From an uncultured Acidimicrobiia bacterium (lineage in GTDB: Bacteria; Actinomycetota; Acidimicrobiia; Acidimicrobiales; CAIXPF01): DNA of 33,456 nucleotides. Location: assembly GCA_903921205.1 (NCBI GenBank), contig CAIXPF010000090.1, forward strand, positions 1 to 33,456, in the 5' to 3' direction. Positions 23,264 through 29,410 of the stretch are shown here, one piece after another. The position numbers and the translations under genes were made by a program. Within the stretch, counting starts at the first letter, position 1; the number at the start of each line of letters is the position of its first letter. Under the pieces are notes generated by a model. That model was not told where the DNA came from. It searched no databases and worked only from the letters and a program-made list of their open reading frames with translations.

Positions 23264-24493
23264 TCAGGCGTCGGCGGGGCGGATGACGCCGGCGCGGTCG
23301 AGGGCGTCGATCTGCTCGGCGTCGTAGCCCAGCTCGGCGAGCACCTCGTGGCTGTGCCGCCCGAGGTCGGGGGCCGGGCCGCGCACCGCGATGTCGGCAC
23401 CGGCGATATGGAACGGGGTCGCCACCGTGCGGAACGCGAACCCGTGGACGGGGTCCTGCACCGGGGCGAACACCCCCAACGCCTCGGCCTGGGGGTCGGC
23501 GATCACGTCGGGCAGCAACTGCGCCGGCGCCCAGATCACCCCGGCCTCGTCGAGGCGGGTCGCCCACTCGGCGAGGGTGCGCGCCGCGAAGATCTCGTCG
23601 ATGGCGGCGATCAGCTCGGCGGCGTGGCCCAGCCGGGTGGTCACGTCGGCGTAGCGCTCGTCGAAGATCCACTCGGTGCGGTCGGCGGCCACGCAGAAGC
23701 TGTCCCAGTAGTCGCGCGGCCCGGGCATGCACAGCGCCACCCACCGGTCATCCGCACAGCGGTACCGGCAGGTGAGCGGGTTCGGCCAGTCGGCCCGGGC
23801 GGGTTTCGGTGGCTGGGCACCGTCGATGAGGGTCATCGACAGGTCGCTGGCCAGCGTCCACGCCGCCACCTGGAACAGCGCCACCTCGACGCGCTGGAAC
23901 CGGTCGGTCCGGTCGCGTTCGCGCAGCGCGGTCAGTACCGCCGACAGCAACGCCAGGGCGGTGGTGTGATCTCCCTGGCCCGGCCGGAACGCCGGCGGCG
24001 GGCCTCCCGGTTCGCCGATGACCGAGGACACCCCTCCCCGGGCGAAGAACGCCGTCCAGTCGTAGCCCGGCTTGCCGGCCAGCGGCCCGGTGCTGCCGTA
24101 CCCACCGAGCGAGGCGTACACCAGCCTCGGGCAGGACGCCTCGAGGTCCTCGGCCCGCAGCCGGTAGCGGGCGAGACGGTCCTCGGTGAGGTTGGTGACG
24201 AAGATGTCGGCCCCGGCGGCGAGCCGGTGCACGATGTCCACCCCGTCGGACCGGCCGAGGTCGACCACCACCGAGCGCTTCCCCCGGTTGTCGACCGTGA
24301 AGTACCCGTCCGGATGTGGCCCCGGACCGGCGGTGGGATCGATGGGCCGATGCGCGCCGCGCAGGATGTCGCCCGTGGGGGGTTCGACCTTGACCACGTC
24401 GGCGCCGAGATCGGCCATGATCGCCGCCGCCGACGGCGCGGCGATCATGTTGGCCACCTCGACGACCCGGACTCCCGACAACGGACCTGCCAT
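23264..24493 (-). CDS. CaiB/BaiF family (class III) CoA-transferase
   Basis: Moves CoA between carboxylic acids without ATP. The 409-residue protein begins PLSGVRVVEVANMIAAPSA, then ADLGADVVKVEPPTGD and NRGKRSVVVDL, the standard N-terminal blocks. The catalytic Asp is in KPGYDWTAFFARGG, the place of Asp169 in formyl-CoA transferase. The C-terminal block LGRHSHEVLAELGYDAEQI is also typical. The donor and acceptor acids cannot be read from sequence; related enzymes act on carnitine, bile acids, benzylsuccinate and others. ATG at 24493 follows TACGGT by 6 bases and lacks a ribosome-binding site, so it is likely leaderless. It could activate the substrate for the downstream acyl-CoA enzymes. Confidence 0.93.
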   Translation of the reverse strand: MAGPLSGVRVVEVANMIAAPSAAAIMADLGADVVKVEPPTGDILRGAHRPIDPTAGPGPHPDGYFTVDNRGKRSVVVDLGRSDGVDIVHRLAAGADIFVTNLTEDRLARYRLRAEDLEASCPRLVYASLGGYGSTGPLAGKPGYDWTAFFARGGVSSVIGEPGGPPPAFRPGQGDHTTALALLSAVLTALRERDRTDRFQRVEVALFQVAAWTLASDLSMTLIDGAQPPKPARADWPNPLTCRYRCADDRWVALCMPGPRDYWDSFCVAADRTEWIFDERYADVTTRLGHAAELIAAIDEIFAARTLAEWATRLDEAGVIWAPAQLLPDVIADPQAEALGVFAPVQDPVHGFAFRTVATPFHIAGADIAVRGPAPDLGRHSHEVLAELGYDAEQIDALDRAGVIRPADA

Positions 24494-24499
24494 GGCGCG

Positions 24500-24505
24500 A
24501 CCGTA
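24500..24505 (-). promoter_or_regulatory. -10 element of the CoA-transferase gene, leaderless type
   Basis: TACGGT on the minus strand, 6 bases before ATG at 24493. Only 28 bases separate it from the divergent -10 box at 24534, so the -35 regions of the two promoters overlap. Confidence 0.6.
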
Positions 24506-24533
24506 GCGGCACCCGGGCGGGGCCCGCCGCCGG

Positions 24534-24539
24534 TAACGT
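24534..24539 (+). promoter_or_regulatory. -10 element of the EEP-family gene, leaderless type
   Basis: TAACGT, 6 bases before GTG at 24546. It is back to back with the CoA-transferase promoter. Confidence 0.6.
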
Positions 24540-24545
24540 CGGGCC

Positions 24546-25382
24546 GTGCGGGTGGTGTGCTGGAACCTCCGAGGCGGCACCGACGCCAAGTGGGACCTGC
24601 TGCGCGGTCTACGACCCGACGTGGCCGTGCTGCCGGAGGCGGCGCGCCGCCCCCGACGGCTCGAACCGTCGCTGCTCGAGGCCGCCCCGAGCTGGCACTG
24701 GGTCGGCCGCAACCCGGCCAAGGGCCTCGCGGTCGCCACCTTCGGGGCCGAGTCCGGCACCCTGGCCCCCGACGCGACCGGGCGCTGGTCGGTGGCGGCA
24801 CGGCAGGGGTCGCTCACGGTGCTGGGGATCTGGTCCTGTCCCACCGGCGGGCAGTACGCGCTCGAGGTGGAGCGGGCCCTCGACGCCCACGCCCGCTGGC
24901 TCGACCCCGATGGAGAACTCGTCGTGGCGGGCGACTTCAACGTGGCCGGCCGTGGTACCGCGCCGCCGTCGGCGGCCACGGCCCGGCTGTTCGCCCGCCT
25001 CGGCCGGCTCGGGCTCACCAGTGCATACCATACGGTATGGCATGAGGCGCCCGGCGCGGAGTCGACGGCCACCTACTTCCATCACCGCGACCCCGAGCGA
25101 CCCTTCCACATCGACTTCTGCTTCGTGTCGGCGTCGCTGCGCCGAAGACTGGCCGGCGTCGAGGTCGGCTCGTTCGAGGACTGGGTCCGGCCCGGGCACT
25201 CCGACCACTGCCCGCTCGTCGTGGAGTTCGACCCGGCGCCGGCCCGGCGCGCACGCACCGCACCGGCCGCACCGGCTGCGCCACCTGCACCGGCTGAACC
25301 GGCTGAACCGGCCGCACCGGCCGCACTGGCCGGCGGGCACGAGCGGCACGACGGGCTTTCACCCGGCACCGGCGGGCGTTAG
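24546..25382 (+). CDS. Endonuclease/exonuclease/phosphatase (EEP) family protein
   Basis: Mg2+-dependent phosphoesterase fold, 278 residues. Family motifs in order: CWNLRGG near residue 5, LPEA near 29 (metal-binding Glu), VAGDFNVAG near 129 and HIDFCFVS near 186, then GHSDHCPLVVEF near 216 with the catalytic Asp-His. The substrate may be nucleic acid, a nucleotide, an inositol phosphate or a lipid. It has no signal peptide. Residues about 238-262 are an Ala-Pro-Glu repeat made of 9-bp units, a flexible tail not needed for the fold. The leaderless GTG start is divergent from the CoA-transferase. The TAG stop also forms part of the next gene's -10 box. Confidence 0.88.
   Translation: MRVVCWNLRGGTDAKWDLLRGLRPDVAVLPEAARRPRRLEPSLLEAAPSWHWVGRNPAKGLAVATFGAESGTLAPDATGRWSVAARQGSLTVLGIWSCPTGGQYALEVERALDAHARWLDPDGELVVAGDFNVAGRGTAPPSAATARLFARLGRLGLTSAYHTVWHEAPGAESTATYFHHRDPERPFHIDFCFVSASLRRRLAGVEVGSFEDWVRPGHSDHCPLVVEFDPAPARRARTAPAAPAAPPAPAEPAEPAAPAALAGGHERHDGLSPGTGGR
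25258..25325 (+). repeat. 9-bp-unit repeat coding for an Ala-Pro-Glu tail
   Basis: Imperfect tandem copies of GCACCGGCC/GCACCGGCT and GAACCGGCT in frame near the 3' end of the EEP gene. Confidence 0.75.
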
Positions 25383-25385
25383 ATT
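25380..25385 (+). promoter_or_regulatory. -10 element of the RraA-like gene
   Basis: TAGATT, overlapping the TAG stop of the upstream gene. Initiation near 25392 would give a leader of about 95 nt, long for this window. The -35 area holds only TTTCAC at 17-bp spacing. Confidence 0.4.
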
Positions 25386-25398
25386 CCGCCGTCGGGAG

Positions 25399-25437
25399 CG
25401 GGCGCTTCGCCCGGACCCGTCTCCGCGTCGGGAGACG
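25399..25437 (+). promoter_or_regulatory. Two tight hairpins in the RraA-like leader
   Basis: CGGGCG-CTT-CGCCCG (25399-25413) and CGTCTCC-GCGTCG-GGAGACG (25418-25437), both perfect stems, follow each other within 39 bases. The first could end the upstream transcript. Together they make a structured 5' leader that does not match a riboswitch I know. Confidence 0.45.
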
Positions 25438-25486
25438 ACGCCACCGGGCGGCGCACCGACACCGCAGAACGGCCCCAGGGGGACCG

Positions 25487-26212
25487 ATGACCGAATCCGG
25501 GGCGGAACGCCCGTACACCCTCACCGACGAGGTCCGAGCGATCCTCGACTCGGTGTCCACCGCAACCATCACGTCGCAGCTGCAGCGCCGTGGCCTGCGC
25601 AACTGCTTCCTCAACGGCCTCAAGCCCACCCGGCCGGGTGCCCGGCTGCTGGGCTACGCCCACACCGTGCGCTACGTCGCCCTGCGCGAGGACCTGCAGA
25701 AGCAGCAGGGCCTGATGAACGCCCAGCGACGCGCCGTGGAAGCCATTCAGCCCGACGAGGTGCTGGTGATCGAAGCCCGCGGCGAGGCCCATGCCGGCAC
25801 CATCGGCGACATCTTCACCATGCGGGTCAAGGCGCTCGGCGGGACCGGGGTGATCACCGACGGCGCGCTGCGGGACTCCCCCGCCATCCGTGCCATCGAC
25901 CTGCCGGTGTACCACCAGTCGTCGCACGCCGCCACGCTCGGCAAGCTGCACCTACCGTGGGAGACCCAGACCGTGGTCACCTGCGCCGGGGTCACCGTCG
26001 TGCCGGGTGACGTGCTCGTCGGTGACGACGAAGGGGTGGTGGTCATCCCCGCCGCGCTCGTCGAGGAGGTCGCCCGCGACTCCGCCACGATGGAGATCGA
26101 GGAGGAATGGGCCCTCGAGCGGGTCGCCGCCGGGGAGAGCTCGGTGGGGACCTTCCCCATCTCCAAGGACCGCCGCCCCGAGTTCGAGGCCTGGCTGCAG
26201 GCCCGGGGCTGA
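25487..26212 (+). CDS. RraA-like family protein (possible aldolase or decarboxylase-like enzyme)
   Basis: 241 residues with the RraA/HMG-aldolase fold. The core is GTIGDIF near 104-110 and TGVITDGALRD at 120-130, with R129-D130 being the pair that binds substrate and metal in 4-hydroxy-4-methyl-2-oxoglutarate/4-carboxy-4-hydroxy-2-oxoadipate aldolases. The acid two residues further on in RDxxE/D is Ala133 here, so aldolase activity is uncertain. RNase E inhibition (true RraA) is unlikely because the protein is long and carries the enzyme-type N-terminus. ATG at 25487 has GGGGGA upstream. It is followed after 18 bases by a RidA-family gene, probably in one operon. Both face the pob/pca genes. 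Confidence 0.82.
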   Translation: MTESGAERPYTLTDEVRAILDSVSTATITSQLQRRGLRNCFLNGLKPTRPGARLLGYAHTVRYVALREDLQKQQGLMNAQRRAVEAIQPDEVLVIEARGEAHAGTIGDIFTMRVKALGGTGVITDGALRDSPAIRAIDLPVYHQSSHAATLGKLHLPWETQTVVTCAGVTVVPGDVLVGDDEGVVVIPAALVEEVARDSATMEIEEEWALERVAAGESSVGTFPISKDRRPEFEAWLQARG

Positions 26213-26230
26213 CAGGAAACGAGAACCGCC

Positions 26231-26608
26231 ATGGCCCGCCGCTCCATCGACATCGACTCCTTCGCCCACGTCAACCCGATCCCGGCCGCGTCCCGGGTCG
26301 GCCCGTTGGTGGTGTCGAGCATCATCCCGCCGTTCAATCCCGGCGAACGCAAGGTCCCCAAGGACTTCCAGGACTGCGTGCGCAACATCTACCTGCACAT
26401 GGGCCAGATGCTCGACGCCGCCGGCGCCGGTTGGGAACACGTCGCCAAGATCACCTTCCATGTGAGCGACCTCGAGTTCCGGGAGCAGCTCAACGACCAA
26501 TTCGTCGAGCACTTCCCCGACCCGGCGTCACGGCCGGCCCGCTACACGGCGTTGTCCCAGGGCGGACCCAAGGTGTCCGCCGAGTTCATCGCCTACGTCG
26601 AGGACTGA
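26231..26608 (+). CDS. RidA/YjgF family protein
   Basis: 125-residue trimer-forming fold. The C-terminal family block starts at SRPARYTALSQGG, with the Arg that binds carboxylate substrates in RidA, and ends SAEFIAYVED where RidA has (I/V)E(M/V). Characterised relatives deaminate enamine/imine intermediates or act in pyrimidine and aromatic breakdown. The N-terminus is longer than in housekeeping RidA and includes a PIPAASRVGPLVV block. The ribosome-binding area is CAGGAAACGAG. Pairing with the RraA-like gene suggests a shared pathway. The last 16 bases overlap the 3' end of the convergent pcaB gene. Confidence 0.9.
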   Translation: MARRSIDIDSFAHVNPIPAASRVGPLVVSSIIPPFNPGERKVPKDFQDCVRNIYLHMGQMLDAAGAGWEHVAKITFHVSDLEFREQLNDQFVEHFPDPASRPARYTALSQGGPKVSAEFIAYVED

Positions 26609-27996
26609 CGGCCGGGAGCCGACGCGCGGGCCGCTCGGAAGGCCCGGGCGTCGGCGAGGGCACGGTCGATGAAGGTGTCGGTCGAACCGGCGACCGACAC
26701 CGGCGAGAACGCCGCGTCGAGCCCGGCCTCGCCGAGCGCGGCAACGACCTCGGGTCGCTCGCCGAGCACCACCCGCAGCGGCCGACCGTCGGCCAGCGCC
26801 TCGGTGCAGGCCTGCTCGACCGACCGCTGGGCCTCGAGCCGGCCCAACGCCGGGGCCAGCGCCGCGGCCGCCGCCTCGGCGTAGAGCAACCCACCGGTAC
26901 GGGCCAGGTTCGCGGCCATCGCCGTGGGAACCGGTTCGAGGTGCTCGAGCACGTCGACCAGCCACGTCACCGCCGACCCGCTGCTGCGCAACGCCGCGAT
27001 GAGCGGCAGCCACTCGGCGTGCCACGCGCCTGCGGCCCGTTCGTGCTCGTGCGCCATCGACGCGAGCAGGGTGGCCACCTCGCCCGGCACGGTCCGGGCC
27101 GCCGCCAGCACCGACACCGCCGCCACGGGGTTGCGCTTGTGGGGCATCGCCGACGAGCCGCCCCGGCCGGCAGCGGTGTCGCGCACCTCGGCCACCTCGG
27201 TCTGCGCCAGCAGCACGACATCGGCCGCCACCTTGGCCGCCGCGCCGGCGACCAGGCCCAGCACCCCGGCCAGCTCGGCGATCCGGCTGCGCTCGGTGTG
27301 CCACGGCAGGACCGGCTCGGCCAGGCCCACACGACGGGCGAACGCCGCGAGCACCGCCGGGCCCGACGGACCGTAGACCGACAGGGTCCCCACCGCGCCG
27401 CCGAGCTGCACCGCCGGCAGCTCCGCCAGGGCCCGCTCGGCCCGCCGCCCGGCGGCGACCAGGCCCGACGTCCAGCCGGCGGCCTTCAGCCCGAAGGTGA
27501 TGGGGGCGGCGTGCTGACCCAGGGTCCGGCCGGCCATGGCCAGGTGGCGGTGGGTGTCGGCCAGCTGCGCAGCACGGTGCACCGCCCGGCGCAGATCGGC
27601 GACCAGCACGGCGAGGGCCGCCCGGCTGACCAGCATGGCCGCGGTGTCGACGATGTCCTGGCTGGTCGCGCCACGGTGCACCAACTGCGCCGCGGCCGGA
27701 TCGACCGCGGCCACCGCGGCGGACAACGCCCGCACCAGCGGGATCACCGGGTTGGCCCCGTCGACGGCACCGCGGCCCAGCGCCTCGACATCGAAGGCCT
27801 CGGCCCGGCACGCTGCGGCCACCACGGCGGCGTGCGCGGCGCTACCCAGGCCGACGTCGGCCTGAGCCGCGGCCAACGCCGCCTCGGCGTCGAGCATGGC
27901 CTGCAGCCATGCCGCATCGGTGGTGGCGGCGAAGACGCCGCCGCGGGACAGCACAGGGCCGAACAGGCCCCGGTGGCTCGTCGTCGGTTCGTTCAC
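26593..27996 (-). CDS. pcaB: 3-carboxy-cis,cis-muconate cycloisomerase
   Basis: Converts beta-carboxymuconate, the PcaHG product, to gamma-carboxymuconolactone. It belongs to the fumarase/aspartase superfamily and is 467 residues long, with the family signature GGSSAMPHKRNP and HRGATSQDIVDTA around residue 108. Adenylosuccinate lyase is the main look-alike, but position after pcaG and the LFGPVLSRGG N-terminus favour PcaB. GTG at 27996 overlaps the pcaG stop as GTGA. The C-terminal codons run antisense over the end of the RidA-family gene. pcaC and pcaD do not follow; the operon ends here at a convergent gene. Confidence 0.93.
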   Translation of the reverse strand: MNEPTTSHRGLFGPVLSRGGVFAATTDAAWLQAMLDAEAALAAAQADVGLGSAAHAAVVAAACRAEAFDVEALGRGAVDGANPVIPLVRALSAAVAAVDPAAAQLVHRGATSQDIVDTAAMLVSRAALAVLVADLRRAVHRAAQLADTHRHLAMAGRTLGQHAAPITFGLKAAGWTSGLVAAGRRAERALAELPAVQLGGAVGTLSVYGPSGPAVLAAFARRVGLAEPVLPWHTERSRIAELAGVLGLVAGAAAKVAADVVLLAQTEVAEVRDTAAGRGGSSAMPHKRNPVAAVSVLAAARTVPGEVATLLASMAHEHERAAGAWHAEWLPLIAALRSSGSAVTWLVDVLEHLEPVPTAMAANLARTGGLLYAEAAAAALAPALGRLEAQRSVEQACTEALADGRPLRVVLGERPEVVAALGEAGLDAAFSPVSVAGSTDTFIDRALADARAFRAARASAPGRQSST

Positions 27997-28616
27997 AGCG
28001 CGAAGAACACGGTCTCGTCCTCGCCCTGCAGACGCATGGCGAGGTGGTAGCCGTCCTCGGTGGCGGTGGCCACGAGCGTCGGGCGTCGGGCCGGCTCGAC
28101 CAGCTCCGCGAGCACCGGGTCGGCGGCGTTGGCCTCGGCCTCGTCGGCGAAGTAGATCCGGGTCACGACCCGGTCGAGCAGGCCGCGGGCGAACACGGAC
28201 ACGGCAAGGTGCGGCGCCGCCCGACGGCGGCCGGCAGCGGGCACCGGTCCCGGTTTGACGGTGTGGATCGCCCATCGGCCGTCCTCGTCGGTGGGGCACC
28301 GACCGAAGCCGACGAAACCGGCCGGTACGGCGGCATCGCCGGTGCAGGTCTGCCAGGTCTCCACCACGGCATCGGGCACCGGGTCGCCGTTGCCGTCGGT
28401 GACCGTGCCGCGCACCCAGATCCCCCCGACCGTACCGACCGGTACGACAAGGGCCTCGTCGGGATCGCCGAGGGCGAGGTGCAGGAACGGGCCGACGGTC
28501 TGCGACGGCGACACGCCGAAGGTCGCACCGCTGGTCATCACCGTCGGCCGGTGGTGCGCCGAGTCGGGCTGTGCGTGGCCGGGCTGTGCGTGGCCGGGCT
28601 GTTCCAGGTCAGCCAT
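27993..28616 (-). CDS. pcaG: Protocatechuate 3,4-dioxygenase alpha subunit
   Basis: Structural alpha chain of the intradiol ring-cleaving enzyme, 207 residues from ATG at 28616. The typical start block SPSQTVGPFLHLAL is present, but it is preceded by about 30 unusual residues that include GHAQPGHAQP from a 15-bp DNA repeat. A downstream ATG (MTSGATFG) may be the original start. As usual for PcaG, the iron ligands of the beta chain are not all kept. The ATG lies inside the last codons of pcaH (ATGGCTGA), so the two subunits are translationally coupled. The stop overlaps the pcaB start. Confidence 0.93.
   Translation of the reverse strand: MADLEQPGHAQPGHAQPDSAHHRPTVMTSGATFGVSPSQTVGPFLHLALGDPDEALVVPVGTVGGIWVRGTVTDGNGDPVPDAVVETWQTCTGDAAVPAGFVGFGRCPTDEDGRWAIHTVKPGPVPAAGRRRAAPHLAVSVFARGLLDRVVTRIYFADEAEANAADPVLAELVEPARRPTLVATATEDGYHLAMRLQGEDETVFFAL
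28566..28601 (-). repeat. 15-bp tandem repeat in the 5' end of pcaG
   Basis: GGGCTGTGCGTGGCC (plus-strand reading) in two perfect copies and a partial third, in frame, coding for GHAQP units. Confidence 0.85.
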
Positions 28617-29352
28617 GGTCGTCCTCACCGGGCTGTTCGAAGGGGACGGCGAGCGGGCCGCGCAGCACGATGTCCCAACGGAACCCCAACGCCCACTCGG
28701 CCTCGGTCAGGTCGTGGTCGTAGGCGCTGACCAGCCGCCGGCGGGCCGCCGGATCGGGGATGGCCCCGAGGATGGGGTCCTGGAAGAACAGCGGATCGTC
28801 GGGGAAGTACATCTGGGTCACCAGCCGCTGGCTGAAGGACCGGCCGAACAACGACACGTGGATGTGCGCCGGGCGCCAGGCGTTGGTGTGGTTGCCCCAG
28901 GGGTAGGCGCCGGGCCTGACGGTGAGGAACCGGTAGCAGCCCTCGGCGTCGGTCACCGTACGGCCGGCACCGGTGAAGTTCGGGTCGAGCGCCCCCGGCC
29001 AGCGGTCACGGTCGTGGCGGTAGCGGCCCGAGGCGTTGGCCTGCCAGATCTCGATGAGGGTGTCGGGCACCGGTCGACCGTCGGCGTCGACCACCCGTCC
29101 GGCCACCACGATGCGCTGACCCACCGCCTCACCGCTGGGCCCGCGGGTGAGGTCGGCGTCTCCTGGACGCACCCGGTCGGCCCCGAACAAGGGCCCGGTC
29201 AGCTCGTGCAGCCCCGGGGGCAACGGCACCAGCGGACGGCTCGGTGCCCGCCCGCCCGTACTGCGGTAGGCCGGGCTGGCCAGCGGCGCATTGGTTCCCG
29301 GCGCGGGCGGGGCGTACCCGGCCGGCAGCCCGGCGGGTTCGGGTGTGGTCAT
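28609..29352 (-). CDS. pcaH: Protocatechuate 3,4-dioxygenase beta subunit
   Basis: Catalytic chain carrying the Fe(III) that splits protocatechuate between the two hydroxyl-bearing carbons. The 247-residue protein has the ligand set Y111, Y150, H163 and H165, with the same spacing (39, 13 and 2) as Tyr108, Tyr147, His160 and His162 of the Pseudomonas putida beta chain. The N-terminal 45 residues are Pro- and Ala-rich. The start is ATG at 29352 with AAGGAGG 5 bases before it; a GTG one codon earlier is too close to that site. It follows pobA by 58 bases and overlaps pcaG by 8 bases. Confidence 0.96.
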   Translation of the reverse strand: MTTPEPAGLPAGYAPPAPGTNAPLASPAYRSTGGRAPSRPLVPLPPGLHELTGPLFGADRVRPGDADLTRGPSGEAVGQRIVVAGRVVDADGRPVPDTLIEIWQANASGRYRHDRDRWPGALDPNFTGAGRTVTDAEGCYRFLTVRPGAYPWGNHTNAWRPAHIHVSLFGRSFSQRLVTQMYFPDDPLFFQDPILGAIPDPAARRRLVSAYDHDLTEAEWALGFRWDIVLRGPLAVPFEQPGEDDHG

Positions 29353-29410
29353 CACCGCCTCCTTCCCCGGCAGCGGGATGCAACCCGCCGGTCCGGTCCC
29401 CTCGCAGCAC

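Noticed and set aside
25487-26212. Reading this gene as a true RraA (RNase E inhibitor) or menaquinone methyltransferase
   Set aside because: The length and enzyme-type core do not fit RraA, and the methyltransferase name is an old annotation error for this family.
26593-27996. Reading this gene as adenylosuccinate lyase (purB)
   Set aside because: The superfamily signature fits both, but its overlap with pcaG and its N-terminal block favour PcaB.
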